DNA of 64,000 nucleotides from Streptosporangium sandarakinum (GTDB lineage: Bacteria; Actinomycetota; Actinomycetes; Streptosporangiales; Streptosporangiaceae): assembly GCF_013409935.1 (NCBI RefSeq), contig NZ_JACCCO010000001.1, positions 1 through 64,000 on the forward strand, given 5' to 3'. Positions 20,875-30,825 of this stretch are shown piece after piece. Below the pieces are notes generated by a model. That model was not told the DNA's origin, searched no databases, and saw only the letters and a program-made list of their open reading frames with translations. The translations under genes were made by a program, and so were the position numbers. The stretch's first letter is position 1, and each line of letters begins with the position of its first letter.

Positions 20875-21420
20875 ATGCTCAACAACAAGACGATCGCGTT
20901 CCTCGTCGCCCCGGAGGGCATCGAGCAGGTCGAGCTCACCGAGCCGTGGAGGGCGGTCGAGCAGGCGGGCGGCACGCCCAGGCTGATCTCCACCGAGGCG
21001 GGCGAGGTCCAGGCGTTCAACCACCTCGACAAGGCCGACAGGTTCCCGGTCGACGGGACGACCGGCGACGTCCGGGCCGCCGACTTCGACGGGCTGGTGC
21101 TGCCGGGCGGCGTCGCCAACCCCGACTTCCTGCGGACGGTTCCGGAGGCCGTACGGTTCGTCAAGGAGTTCTTCGAGTCGGGCAAGCCGGTGGCGGCGAT
21201 CTGCCACGCGCCCTGGACGATGATCGAGGCCGACGTGGTACGGGGCCGGATGCTCACCTCCTGGCCCAGCCTCCGGACGGACCTGCGAAACGCGGGGGCC
21301 ACCTGGGAGGACAAGGAGGTCGTCGTGTGCACCGGGGGACCCAACACCCTGGTCACCAGCCGCAAGCCCGACGACCTCAAGGCCTTCTGCCAGGCCGCGA
21401 TGGACGCCTTCTCCGCCTGA
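20875..21420 (+). CDS. DJ-1/PfpI family protein (type 1 glutamine amidotransferase-like)
   Basis: A 181-residue cytoplasmic protein of the PfpI branch of the DJ-1 superfamily. The nucleophile elbow is AAICHAPW with C110 and H111, and the acidic partner is in APEGIEQVEL near residue 14. LVLPGGVANPDFLR is typical of PfpI-like general stress proteins. Members have protease, chaperone or deglycase activities proposed, and this sequence does not decide which. The start ATG 20875 follows AAGGGGGG by 4 nt. A strong terminator hairpin follows, so it is probably a single-gene unit. Confidence 0.88.
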   Translation: MLNNKTIAFLVAPEGIEQVELTEPWRAVEQAGGTPRLISTEAGEVQAFNHLDKADRFPVDGTTGDVRAADFDGLVLPGGVANPDFLRTVPEAVRFVKEFFESGKPVAAICHAPWTMIEADVVRGRMLTSWPSLRTDLRNAGATWEDKEVVVCTGGPNTLVTSRKPDDLKAFCQAAMDAFSA

Positions 21421-21445
21421 CCGTCCCGGTCCCCCGGGCAGGCAG

Positions 21446-21482
21446 GGGGCGGCGGGCCGCGCCCGGAGCGGCCCGCCGCCCC
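21446..21482 (+). terminator. Terminator of the DJ-1/PfpI gene
   Basis: A perfect 15-bp stem, GGGGCGGCGGGCCGC (21446-21460) with GCGGCCCGCCGCCCC (21468-21482), closes a 7-nt loop and is followed by TTTCC. Confidence 0.8.
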
Positions 21483-21545
21483 TTTCCGGTTAAGACCGCA
21501 GGGTGAGGGCAGGGCACTGGAGAGTCATCTGTTGAAGGAGGAACT

Positions 21546-21995
21546 GTGGAGGCCACGATCTCGCTGCGCCTGCCGCGTGACGCCGCGAGCGTCCCGGTGA
21601 TCAGGCAGCTTCTGAACGCCTCGCTCGGCGCCCTGGGAGTGGAGCCGCAGATCCGGGACGACATCCAGCTCATGCTCTCGGAGGCGTGCTCCAACGTCAT
21701 ACAGCACGCCGAGCCGAGCGACGACTACATGGTGAGCACCGAACTGATCCGCGACAGGTGCGTCATCAAGGTGGTGGACGCGGGCAACGGTTTCGACTCC
21801 TCCATGGCGCGCGCCCCCTCCCCCACCTCCGAGCACGGCCGCGGGCTGCTCATCATGCAGGCGCTGGCCGACGACGTCAGGTTCGTCAACCGGCCCGAGC
21901 GGGGATCGATCGTCTGCCTGGAGAAGACCCTGCGGTTCGTGGACGACGCCCCCGGGCGCTCACTCCTGCTCGACGAGGAGCTTGAGCTCGGATAG
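21546..21995 (+). CDS. RsbW-like ATP-binding anti-sigma regulatory protein
   Basis: A 149-residue single-domain GHKL ATPase. The N box is SEACSNVIQHA, the G1 box VVDAGNGFD and the G2 box HGRGLLIMQ. Such proteins act as serine kinases and anti-sigma factors in partner-switching modules with STAS-domain antagonists. No sigma factor or STAS gene is next to it. Many actinomycetes carry dozens of such orphans. The GTG start at 21546 has GAAGGAGG 5 nt upstream. Its last 36 nt overlap the 3' end of the convergent acyltransferase gene. Confidence 0.88.
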   Translation: MEATISLRLPRDAASVPVIRQLLNASLGALGVEPQIRDDIQLMLSEACSNVIQHAEPSDDYMVSTELIRDRCVIKVVDAGNGFDSSMARAPSPTSEHGRGLLIMQALADDVRFVNRPERGSIVCLEKTLRFVDDAPGRSLLLDEELELG

Positions 21996-23396
21996 GGAGT
22001 CCCGGAGGTAGTCGGTGACCAGCCAGACGTCGGGGACCATCTCCCGGCAGGCGATCACGCCGACGTCAAGTGAGCCGTCGTAGGAGAAGACGGTGATGTT
22101 CAGGCCGCCGCTCACGTCGGTGATCACCGACACGGGGTGGTAGGCGAGCAGCCGGACGCCGCTCACGTACAGCGGCAGCTGCGGGCCGGGGACGTTGGAG
22201 ATCATCACGTTGATCGGGCCCGCGGTACCGGCCAGCAGATTGAAGGCCGCGCGGGCGGCCAGGCCGGTCAGCGCCGAGGGCATCATGTCGCTGACCTCCT
22301 GGATCCAGCGGGCCGGGGCGAGCGACGCGCGGCCCTTGATCAGGGACATCGCGTCGTGCACGGCCATCAGCCGCTCCACCGGATCGGCGACCTGCGTGGC
22401 GAGCGTGGTGATCATCAGGGTGACCTGGTTGCCCGCGCCGTCGCCCTCGGGGACCCGCAGCGAGAACGGCACCCCGGCCACCAGCGGCTGCTCCGGCAGC
22501 GCGTCGTGCTTGATCAGCCACTGCCGCAGCGCTCCGGCGCAGACGGCCATCACCACGTCGTTCACCGTGACGCCGAAGGTGTTCTTGACCTGCTTGACGT
22601 CCGCCAGCGGCAGGGCGGTGAAGGCGAACCTGCGGTGCGCGGTGATCCGCCCGCTGAACGGCGTGCGGGGGGCGGTGAGGCGGGGCATGACCGGGGTCTC
22701 GGGCTCCCCGGACAGGCGGCGGGCCAGGTCGCGGGTGACACGGGAGATCGGCCGGGCCCCCGGCAGCTGGGACAGCACGGGGATCTCGTCGAGGTGCGGG
22801 ACCGCGTTGACGAGGAACCGCACGGTGTTCGCCGGGTTGAGGACGACGCCCGCCACCCCCCTGGCGATCATCTCCGCGGTGTCGACGCCGCCGTCCGGCG
22901 CCGGCTCGGGCACCGACGGGACCTCGGCGGGATCGGGTGAGGTGTCCAGGAGCGCGGCGAGGACGTCGGCGCCGGTGACGCCGTCGATCGCGGCGTGGTG
23001 GACCTTCATGTACAGGGCCGTCCGGCCGCCCGCCAGGCCGTGGATCAGGTACATCTCCCACAGCGGACGGCCGCGGTCCAGCGGACGGGCGTGCAGCCGC
23101 GCGACCTGGTCGCCGAGCTGCTCGTCGCCGCCCGGCGCGGGCAGCGCGATCTCGCGCACGTGGTAGTCGAGGTCGACTCGGGTGTCGTCGGCCCAGTAGG
23201 GACGGTCCAGGCCCAGCGGCACCGTGACGAGCCTGCGCCGGAACGGCGGGGCGAGGTGGAGCCGCCGGGCGAGCAGGGAGAGCAGGCCGGCGCGGGTCAG
23301 CCCGCCCTCCAGGATGGCCAGGCCGGCGATGTTCGCGACGTTCGTCGGCGTCTCGAAGTTCAGGAACTGCGCGTCCACCGGGTTGAGCTGCCGCAT
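21960..23396 (-). CDS. Wax ester synthase/diacylglycerol acyltransferase
   Basis: A 478-residue WS/DGAT-family enzyme, which joins an acyl-CoA to a fatty alcohol or diacylglycerol to make wax esters or triacylglycerol storage lipid. The catalytic HHxxxDG motif is HHAAIDG (133-139). The start MRQLNPVDAQFLNFETP and the later NDVVMAVCAGALRQWL and NVMISNVPGP blocks are typical and the length is normal. A short membrane-protein frame precedes it by 3 bp and may be co-transcribed. The 3' end overlaps the convergent RsbW-like gene. Confidence 0.92.
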   Translation of the reverse strand: MRQLNPVDAQFLNFETPTNVANIAGLAILEGGLTRAGLLSLLARRLHLAPPFRRRLVTVPLGLDRPYWADDTRVDLDYHVREIALPAPGGDEQLGDQVARLHARPLDRGRPLWEMYLIHGLAGGRTALYMKVHHAAIDGVTGADVLAALLDTSPDPAEVPSVPEPAPDGGVDTAEMIARGVAGVVLNPANTVRFLVNAVPHLDEIPVLSQLPGARPISRVTRDLARRLSGEPETPVMPRLTAPRTPFSGRITAHRRFAFTALPLADVKQVKNTFGVTVNDVVMAVCAGALRQWLIKHDALPEQPLVAGVPFSLRVPEGDGAGNQVTLMITTLATQVADPVERLMAVHDAMSLIKGRASLAPARWIQEVSDMMPSALTGLAARAAFNLLAGTAGPINVMISNVPGPQLPLYVSGVRLLAYHPVSVITDVSGGLNITVFSYDGSLDVGVIACREMVPDVWLVTDYLRDSLSELKLLVEQE

Positions 23397-23399
23397 CTC

Positions 23400-23636
23400 C
23401 TACCTCCCTGGTCCCCTGTCACCATCCTGCTCCCATACGGTCGCCAGGGCCAGCACCGCGAGGCCGGTGAGCAGGACCACCGAGACGAGCAGGAGCGCCA
23501 GCCAGACGAGCGCGAAGACGACCACGAGGGTGACGAAGTCGCTGATCAACTGCAGCACCCGCGGAACCGTGCCCGGATCCGCCCGCGCCACACCGCGGCG
23601 CGGCGGGCGGACCGGGGTGGGAGAGGGAGTTCTCAC
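23400..23636 (-). CDS. Small two-helix membrane protein (tentative)
   Basis: A possible 78-residue protein. The last 55 residues contain about 36 consecutive hydrophobic residues (from VLQLISDFVTLVVVFALVW onwards) ending in a charged tail, which is unlikely by chance. The start is uncertain. GTG 23636 gives a proline- and arginine-rich N-terminus, but there is no good ribosome-binding site. It ends 3 bp before the acyltransferase start, suggesting an operon. No family recognised. Confidence 0.4.
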   Translation of the reverse strand: MRTPSPTPVRPPRRGVARADPGTVPRVLQLISDFVTLVVVFALVWLALLLVSVVLLTGLAVLALATVWEQDGDRGPGR

Positions 23637-24038
23637 CCGGAGGTTCCATGTCCGGGCCCGCGGCGGGGCCGGTGCGATCGGTGCGGCCGGTGCGGCCGGT
23701 ACGGTCGCCTCTCGGTGATCAGGAAAATTAATATTATTGACCGATATACCTGAAAAGAAGCGCGAATATCGGAAGAATCTATGCCGAGGGACGGTGGCCC
23801 TCGGTGCCGGCCGTACCGGCCGCCGTGTCGCCGAGCCGTCCCTCGCGGTCCTCCCGGACCGCCGCGGCACACCGCCGCGGCCGTCCCACGATCCCGGACC
23901 GGCCCGCTCGACCCCCTGGGGCTCGTCCCCTGGCGGGCCGGTCCGTCCTCCTCTCACGGCGCCGCGGATCGCGAACGGCCGTCCGGCCGCACCGGCGGGG
24001 TCCGCACCCTGGGCCCGGCTCCCCGCGCGGTGCCGTGG
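23637..24038. other. Gene-free region with an AT-rich island
   Basis: No credible gene in about 400 bp. Positions 23715-23775 are strikingly AT-rich for this genome (AAAATTAATATTATTGACC), probably the promoter region for the minus-strand genes below it. The part from 23790 is GC-rich with small inverted repeats. Confidence 0.5.
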
Positions 24039-25412
24039 TCAGCCGATCCAGACGGCCTTGAGGTTGCAGAACTCGCGGATGCCGTGCGCGGACAGCTCCC
24101 GGCCGTACCCGGAGTTCTTGACGCCGCCGAAGGGCAGCTCCGGGTAGGAGGTGACCATGCCGTTGACGAAGACCGCCCCGGCCGCGAGGTCGGTGACGAA
24201 GCGCTCCTGCTCGGCGGGGTCGGTGGTCCAGGCGTTGGCGCCGAGGCCGAAGTCGGTCACGTTGGCCAGCTCGATCGCCTCGTCGACGTCGGCGACCCGG
24301 TACAGCGCCGCCACCGGGCCGAACACCTCCTCGGAGAACATCCGCATCTCCGGGGTGACGCCGGCGACCACCGTCGGCTGGTAGAACCAGCCCGGCCGGT
24401 CGGGGATGTAGCCCCCGCACAGCACCCGCGCCCCGCGCCCGACCGCGTCGGCCACCAGCATCTCCACGTCGTCACGGCCCTGCTCGGTGGCGAGCGGTCC
24501 CACGTCGGTCGCCTCCTCCATCGGGTCGCCGACCCGCAGGGCCTCCATCCGCGCCACGAAGCGCTCGGCGAAGGCGTCGTGGACGTCGGCGTGCACGACG
24601 AACCGCTTGGCGGCGATGCAGGACTGGCCGTTGTTCTGCACCCGTGAGGTGATCGCGGTGGACACGGCGGCGTCGAGGTCGGCGGAGGGCATCACGACGT
24701 AGGGGTCGGAGCCGCCCAGCTCCAGGACGGTCTTCTTTATCTCCCCGCCGGCGACGGAGGCGACCGACCGGCCGGCCGGCTCGGAGCCGGTCAGGGTCGC
24801 CGCCGCCACCCGCCGGTCCCGCAGCACCCGCTCGACCTGGTCCGAGCCGATCAGCAGGGTCTGGAAGCAGCCCCGGGGAAAGCCCGCCCTGGCGAACAGC
24901 TCCCCGAGGTAGAGGGCGGTCTGCGGCACGTTCGAGGCGTGCTTGAGCAGCCCCACGTTGCCCGCCATCAACGCGGGCGCGGCGAAGCGGATCGCCTGCC
25001 ACAGAGGGAAGTTCCACGGCATCACCGCCAGGACCGGCCCGAGCGGCTGGTAGCGCGAGTACGCCCGCCGCGCCCCCACGGCCGGGGCGTCCGCCGGCTC
25101 GTCGGCCAGGAACTCCTCGGCGTGCTCGGCGTAGTAGCGCATCCCCTTGACGCACTTGGCCACCTCGGCTCGGGCGGCGGCCAGCGTCTTGCCCATCTCG
25201 GTGGTCATGAGCCGGGCCACGTCCTCCTGCTCGGACGAAAGGAGGTCGGCGGCGGCGCGCATCCACTCGGACCGCTGCTTGAAACCGGTCGTCCGGTAGG
25301 TGGCGAACTCGGTGGCGGCGAGCGCGAGGCGTTCCTCCACCTCCTCGTCGCCGAGCGGCTCGAAGGTCTTCAGGGTCTCGCCCGTGGCCGGGTTGATCGT
25401 CGCGATCGGCAT
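24039..25412 (-). CDS. NAD(P)-dependent aldehyde dehydrogenase, succinate-semialdehyde type
   Basis: A 457-residue aldehyde dehydrogenase. The catalytic cysteine is C265 in NNGQSCIAAKR, the general base E231 in LELGGSDPYVV, and the cofactor-contacting region is MPWNFPLWQ (131-139) with K157. The short form (about 455 residues) beginning MPIATINPATGE resembles the GabD1/GabD2-type NADP succinate-semialdehyde dehydrogenases of actinobacteria, which feed the TCA cycle from GABA or 2-oxoglutarate. Substrate is inferred from resemblance only. The start ATG has an excellent AGAAGGAGGT site. No GABA aminotransferase gene is nearby. Confidence 0.88.
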   Translation of the reverse strand: MPIATINPATGETLKTFEPLGDEEVEERLALAATEFATYRTTGFKQRSEWMRAAADLLSSEQEDVARLMTTEMGKTLAAARAEVAKCVKGMRYYAEHAEEFLADEPADAPAVGARRAYSRYQPLGPVLAVMPWNFPLWQAIRFAAPALMAGNVGLLKHASNVPQTALYLGELFARAGFPRGCFQTLLIGSDQVERVLRDRRVAAATLTGSEPAGRSVASVAGGEIKKTVLELGGSDPYVVMPSADLDAAVSTAITSRVQNNGQSCIAAKRFVVHADVHDAFAERFVARMEALRVGDPMEEATDVGPLATEQGRDDVEMLVADAVGRGARVLCGGYIPDRPGWFYQPTVVAGVTPEMRMFSEEVFGPVAALYRVADVDEAIELANVTDFGLGANAWTTDPAEQERFVTDLAAGAVFVNGMVTSYPELPFGGVKNSGYGRELSAHGIREFCNLKAVWIG

Positions 25413-25671
25413 CGGTACCTCCTTCTCGGCCGCCGCCGTCCCGGGCGACGTCGGGCGGTCGACACCGGTGGGCAGGGAACTGGACAGGGAAGACCTATCC
25501 GCTCAGGACCGTGGGAAACGGGACGGCCGGGCCGGGGCCCGGCGATGTTTGGGAGCGCCGTAACGGGTACGGCCCCTTTCGTGACATCCCCGTTCCGAAT
25601 GACCCGCGGCATCGCGCCGCGTTTTCCCTGACCGAGACGGACGTCTCGTGGATCTTCACTGGAGGATGCAG

Positions 25672-26091
25672 ATGAGCGCCGAACGTGGCAGCGCCAAGCA
25701 CGGTCCGCAGATGGACGAGTACCAGAAGCACGAGAGCGAGGGCGCGATCCGCGGTGGCGGCCCCACCCACGCGGAGGAGTGGGCCGACCCGGAGGGCATC
25801 CGGGCCTCCGACGACGACGCCGCGCCCAGGAGCTACCCGCCGGGGCACGAGCCCGGCGCCGCCGAGGGGATCAGCGCCGAGGGCGTGGACCGGCGCAGCG
25901 ACATGGCACGGTGGCTGACCGACGCCGAGTGGCCGGCCGACCGCGACGAACTGCTGGCGCACGCCGACGCCAAGGCGGTCCCCGACGGCGTGGTCGCCGT
26001 GCTGCGGACCCTGCCCGCCGGGGAGAGGTTCCGCAACATCGGCGACGTGGCCAGGGCCGCCGGTCTGGGCGGCGAGAAGCACCGCTTCTAG
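25672..26091 (+). CDS. DUF2795 domain protein
   Basis: A 139-residue hydrophilic protein. The C-terminal 50 residues (ELLAHADAKAVPDGVVAVLR, then LPAGERFRNIGDVARAAG) fit the DUF2795 fold, a small helical domain common in actinobacteria with no known function. The N-terminal 80 residues are low-complexity, Gly/Glu/Asp/Pro-rich and probably disordered. The ATG at 25672 is chosen because GGAGG lies 6 nt upstream. ATG 25666 lies too close to that site. Convergent with a tiny membrane-protein gene across repeat copy B. Confidence 0.8.
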   Translation: MSAERGSAKHGPQMDEYQKHESEGAIRGGGPTHAEEWADPEGIRASDDDAAPRSYPPGHEPGAAEGISAEGVDRRSDMARWLTDAEWPADRDELLAHADAKAVPDGVVAVLRTLPAGERFRNIGDVARAAGLGGEKHRF

Positions 26092-26175
26092 ACGGCGGCC
26101 CGCGCCCGGTGGCCATCTCGTCACGGCCGGTGGGCGCGGGCCGTCCGCGTGTCCGGGGGCACGGCCGGAGACCGG

Positions 26176-26246
26176 GTTCCGTTCCGCGGACCGTCCCGCC
26201 CGCCGCGGCCGGTCAGGCGGAGACCCGCGGAACGGAACCCGGATCA
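26176..26246. repeat. Dispersed intergenic repeat, copy B, with an 18-bp perfect stem
   Basis: It matches 1234-1305 over its length. Arms CCGGGTTCCGTTCCGCGG (26172-26189) and CCGCGGAACGGAACCCGG (26225-26242) are perfect reverse complements around a 35-nt GC-rich loop. It lies between two convergent genes, and its right edge is the stop codon of the small membrane protein. Likely a bidirectional terminator. Confidence 0.75.
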
Positions 26247-26414
26247 GCGGCGTGCCCCGGAGGAGCGCAGCAGCCTGGTCACGAACGTGACCACCACGGC
26301 CACCAGGCCGATGATCAGCGCCCACTTGACCAGTCCGACGAGGAAGCCCAGGATCGAGCCGAGCAGGAAGAAGGCGAGCACCACGGCCGCCACGATCAGG
26401 AGGATTCGTCCCAT
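26244..26414 (-). CDS. Tiny two-helix membrane protein
   Basis: A 56-residue protein that is almost entirely hydrophobic, with two segments (ILLIVAAVVLAFFLLGSILG, then a Lys turn and WALIIGLVAVVVTFV) and a basic tail (RLLRSSGARR). GGGGG precedes the ATG by 2 nt. Short proteins of this kind are common in actinomycetes and usually annotated hypothetical. The clean membrane pattern, good start and terminator-like repeat at its end argue that it is real. Confidence 0.65.
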   Translation of the reverse strand: MGRILLIVAAVVLAFFLLGSILGFLVGLVKWALIIGLVAVVVTFVTRLLRSSGARR

Positions 26415-26644
26415 GGCCCCCACGCTACGCCGGGGCACCGGCCCGTGGCGGGTCCGGACGCCGATGTCAGGGGCGAGCCAGGGTTTTCCCTCACCTCGCG
26501 ATCCGTGATCCGGGACGCTCCCCCCTGAGACCCGGGCCCGTGCCCCGCGTACGGCGACCGCCGCGGAGCCTCCCGACTCCCCTGCCCCGGGACGGAGCGG
26601 GGCACGAGGAGCGGGAAACGAGGGTACGAGGCACGGGCGGAGCG

Positions 26645-27331
26645 TCAGGACCGGGTGAGGGCGAAGGCGACGGCGAGGGCCCCGGCGGCGCCGAGCACGA
26701 CGGCCACGGCCGGGGACGGCCCGGCGGGCAGGGCGACCAGCGCGGTGAGGGCCGCGCAGACGGCGGCCGACGCGGCCAGCACTCCCCCGGTACGGCCGGC
26801 CCAGGCGGTCAGCAGCGGCACCGGGAGCCGGGCGCGCACCGGCACGTGGGCCGCCAGGGCGGCCATGGCGTGGTGGACGTACAGCAGCGACCCGATGGCC
26901 AAGGCCGTGAGCGGCGACGGGTCGTGGCCGTAGGCGACGGTGGTCACCAGCCAGGCCCCGACCGTCGTGACCTCCAGCGCGAGCACCCACACCCCCTCCG
27001 GCTCGGCGGCGGCCAGCAGGCCCAGCAGGGCGGCGAACAGCGGCATCATGGCCCCGGCGCGGTAGTCCGGCGGCATCGCCGCGAGCAGCGCCGCCGTCCC
27101 GCAGGCCCAGACCAGGAACCGCCAGACCAGGGAGGGCAGCGCGGCCGTCGCCGCCCGGGACGGCACACCGGTCGCCGCCCGGCGGTCCAGGCCTCCCTCC
27201 GCCCGGCGGTCCGGGCCTCCCTCCGCCCGGCGGTCCGGGCCTCCGGAGCGCGGTTCCGCCCCTCCGGGGTCCGCCCGCCCGGGTCCGGGACGCCGGGGTC
27301 CGGGACGCCCGGCGGGGCGCGGGCCGCTCAT
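26645..27331 (-). CDS. Membrane protein, last gene of the MoxR-DUF58 operon
   Basis: A 228-residue protein with a disordered N-terminus of about 55 residues (Gly/Pro/Arg-rich, containing repeats of the type PDRRAEGG encoded by 24-bp DNA repeats near 27185-27245) followed by six or so hydrophobic segments. It starts at ATG 27331 and overlaps the DUF58 stop by 4 nt (ATGA), so it is translationally coupled. Function unknown. Being in the operon suggests an envelope role. Confidence 0.75.
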   Translation of the reverse strand: MSGPRPAGRPGPRRPGPGRADPGGAEPRSGGPDRRAEGGPDRRAEGGLDRRAATGVPSRAATAALPSLVWRFLVWACGTAALLAAMPPDYRAGAMMPLFAALLGLLAAAEPEGVWVLALEVTTVGAWLVTTVAYGHDPSPLTALAIGSLLYVHHAMAALAAHVPVRARLPVPLLTAWAGRTGGVLAASAAVCAALTALVALPAGPSPAVAVVLGAAGALAVAFALTRS

Positions 27332-28661
27332 CGGCGCGCCGCCGCGATCCGGGCGACGTCCCGCAGGACCGCGTCGAGGCTTCCCGCGCCGTGCCACGCC
27401 TCGACCGGTACCCCGGCCTCGCGCAGCCGCCCGACGGTGTTCTCCCGCTCCAGGCGCCAGAGGCGTTCGGCGACGTCCGACCACTCGCCCGTGGCCCGGC
27501 GGCGCAGCCCGGGCGGCAGGGTGTCCACCGCGACCAGGGGGCGGCGGGCGCGGGCCAGCGCGGCCAGGGCGGCGGCGCTACGGGAGTCCAGGAGCGGGGT
27601 CAGCATGACGACCAGGGCGTTCGGCGGCAGCCCGGCCACCGGCGGCCGGTCGCCGGACGTCTCCCGGCCCTCGGGCATGGGCCTGGTCTCGGCCAGCCAG
27701 GCGAGCTGGGCCAGGTGGTGGCGCCGTCCGGTGCCGGGGCGCAGCCGCCGCATCCGGGGCCCGAACTCCATCAGCCAGACCCGGTCGCCCTGCCGGACGT
27801 GGTGCTCGGCGATCGCGGCGGCGGCCCGGACGGCGGTGTCCAGCACGCTCGGCACGCCGTACTCCTCGCCGCCCGCCTCGTGCAGGACGTCCAGCAGCAG
27901 CACGATCTCGGCGTCGCGCTCCGGCCGGGTGGCGCCGACGTACGGCTCGCCGGTCCGCAGGGTCGTCCGCCAGTCGATGCGGCGCGGCCGATCGCCGGGC
28001 CCGTAGGGGCGCACCCCGGCCAGTTCCCCGCCCTCGCCGAAGCGGTGGGAGCGGTGCACGCCCGACATCCCGCCGGGGCGGGGCACCGGGGCGCGCGAGG
28101 TGAACGGCCCGGCCAGCGGCAGGACCCGCACGCCGGCCGCGGGCAGGGTCAGCGTGGGGAACGCCAGCAGGCCGTCGCAGGCGACCGCGCGAACCCGCAC
28201 CGGCCCCAGCAGGTGGACGCCCCAGCGGTGCGCCGTACCGGTGATCTCCACCATGGCGGGCGGCAGCGTGACGTGATGGCCCGCCGCCAGGCCCAGCGTG
28301 GGAGAGGCGGCGGGGCCGACCACGCACAGCGTCGCGCCTTCGGCCTCCACGGCGACCGCGACCTCGACGGCGTCGTCCTCGACCGCGTCGGCGATGCCGC
28401 CGGTGACGTCGGCGCCGCCCAGGCGCAGGGCGGCACGCGGCGGGCCGCCGGGGCGGGCGCGCAGCGTCCAGACGGTGCCCAGCGCGAACGGCACGGCCAT
28501 GGCCAGCAGGTCCGGCCGGCCGAGCCCGACCGCGAGCAGGCACAGGCCGCAGCCGAACATGGCGGCGCGGCGCAGCGCGGCGGTGGGCGCCCAGCCGGCG
28601 GCCGATCCGCCCGGGTCCGCCGGCGCGGCGGCCCGTTCGGGGGTCCTGCGACGCGAGCGCA

Positions 28662-28662
<1 letters not shown>
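27328..28662 (-). CDS. DUF58 domain protein (von Willebrand A-like, MoxR partner)
   Basis: A 444-residue protein with an N-terminal pair of hydrophobic segments (about 31-68) and a C-terminal domain carrying the DUF58 signature GELAGVRPYGPGDRPRRIDW (about 212-231) and a VWA-like fold with VLLLDVLH. DUF58 proteins are encoded with MoxR AAA+ ATPases across bacteria and are thought to bind metals and client proteins in envelope or complex maturation. It overlaps the MoxR stop by one base (TGATG). Confidence 0.88.
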
Positions 28663-29639
<977 letters not shown>

Positions 29640-30038
29640 CTATATCTCCTCGATGCGCGTGAGCAGGCGGGCCAGCTCCGCGCGGGTAGGGACCGCCGTC
29701 ACGGGGGCGGTGAGCAGTTCGTACAGGTCGGGGCCGAGGATCTCCTCGGCGCGGCCGGGGCCCGCCGTGCCGTGGCGGCGGCGGAGCCGTTCGGCGGTGA
29801 TCTCGGCCAGGCGCGGCTGGACCCGTGTGCGGAACCGCTGCGGGTCGTCCCGGGCGGAGGCGAGCCGGTGCTCCCACCAGCGGGCCGTGGCGAACGCCCG
29901 GTCGGACGTCTCGGGGCCGTCGGACGCCGGGGGCGGCGCGGGGGGCTCGGGCGGCGGCACCGGAATCCGGCGGACGATCACCGCGGCCAGTACGGCGGCG
30001 GCGGCCAGCACGCCGAGGTGCCACAGCAGGGCCGTCAC
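29640..30038 (-). CDS. Membrane-anchored protein of the MoxR operon
   Basis: A 132-residue protein with one N-terminal hydrophobic segment (ALLWHLGVLAAAAVLAAVIV), a Pro-rich linker (26-40) and a helical cytoplasmic domain (TARWWEHRLASARDD onwards). No family was recognised by name. Proteins of this layout are often seen between DUF4129 and MoxR genes. The GTG start at 30038 lies in the downstream copy of a 46-bp duplicated segment, which separates it from the DUF4129 stop. Confidence 0.7.
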   Translation of the reverse strand: MTALLWHLGVLAAAAVLAAVIVRRIPVPPPEPPAPPPASDGPETSDRAFATARWWEHRLASARDDPQRFRTRVQPRLAEITAERLRRRHGTAGPGRAEEILGPDLYELLTAPVTAVPTRAELARLLTRIEEI

Positions 30039-30121
30039 GACGCCGGCTCCGCGTCCGGCGCGGCGGCGGCCGGTACGCCGGGGTGCCGCTGCGGGGCCGT
30101 CACGACGCCAGCTCCGCGTCC
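30011..30121. repeat. Two 46-bp direct repeats at a gene junction
   Basis: 30011-30056 and 30076-30121 differ at only 5 of 46 positions, with a 65-bp period. Each copy contains the same GTGACG start/stop signal on the minus strand. In the upper copy its TGA ends DUF4129. In the lower copy its GTG starts the 132-residue gene. A 65-bp duplication explains the only large gap in this operon. Confidence 0.8.
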
Positions 30122-30825
30122 ACCTCGGCCAGCGCCGCCCGCGCCTCGGCGCGCAGCGAGCCGGTCACCTCGTGCGGGGCGTAGCGGGCCCGGCGGTAGG
30201 CGGCGGCGAGGCGGTTCAGCGCGGGCTCGCCGACCCGGTGGCCGGCCAGCAGCCGGGCGACCAGCTCGGCGGGGGTGTCGGCGGCCAGGCGCGGGGTGCC
30301 CGCGCCGGCGGCGGCGTGTTCCAGGCGCAGCCAGCAGGCGATCACCGCGCGGCGCGGGTCGCCGCCCGCGTCCAGGTCGGCCAGGCCCGCCCGGAGCGCG
30401 GCCCGGATCTCACCGTCGGTGGCTCCGGCCGCCGGTTCCTCGCGTGCCGGGGCGGCCCTCTTCGATCCGTACTCCAGGTGGTTGATCGCCCGGAGGAAGG
30501 TGACCAGCAGGACGGCGGCGAAGGCGGCGCCGAGCACCACCAGTGTCCAGAAGGGGACCCCGCCCAGTGTGCCCGCCTCGATCTGCGGCGGCTCACCGGG
30601 GCCGGGGGCCGGTGACGGGCCGGTGCGCCCGGCGGGCGGGTCGGGTGCGAGGGCCCGCAGGTGAAACGTGGCGCCGGGCCGGATCGCGCTCGCCGCGATT
30701 CCCGCGGCGAGCAGGCCCAGCACCACCAGGACGAAGGACGCCCATCCGGGCCACCGGAACCGCCGGGACTCCGCGGCTCGCGGGGTCCCGGCGGTTCCGG
30801 TGCCTGTCACGCGCGGTCGGGTCAC
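30100..30825 (-). CDS. DUF4129 domain membrane protein
   Basis: A 241-residue protein with two hydrophobic segments (about 28-48 and 91-113) and a C-terminal helical domain containing ACWLRLEHAAAGAG, LLAGHRVGEPALNRLAAAY and RRARYAPHEVT, which is the DUF4129 pattern often found at the end of transglutaminase-like TgpA proteins or alone beside MoxR-DUF58 genes. The GTG start overlaps the peptidase stop by 4 nt (GTGA). Likely part of an envelope-associated complex. Confidence 0.82.
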   Translation of the reverse strand: MTRPRVTGTGTAGTPRAAESRRFRWPGWASFVLVVLGLLAAGIAASAIRPGATFHLRALAPDPPAGRTGPSPAPGPGEPPQIEAGTLGGVPFWTLVVLGAAFAAVLLVTFLRAINHLEYGSKRAAPAREEPAAGATDGEIRAALRAGLADLDAGGDPRRAVIACWLRLEHAAAGAGTPRLAADTPAELVARLLAGHRVGEPALNRLAAAYRRARYAPHEVTGSLRAEARAALAEVDAELAS

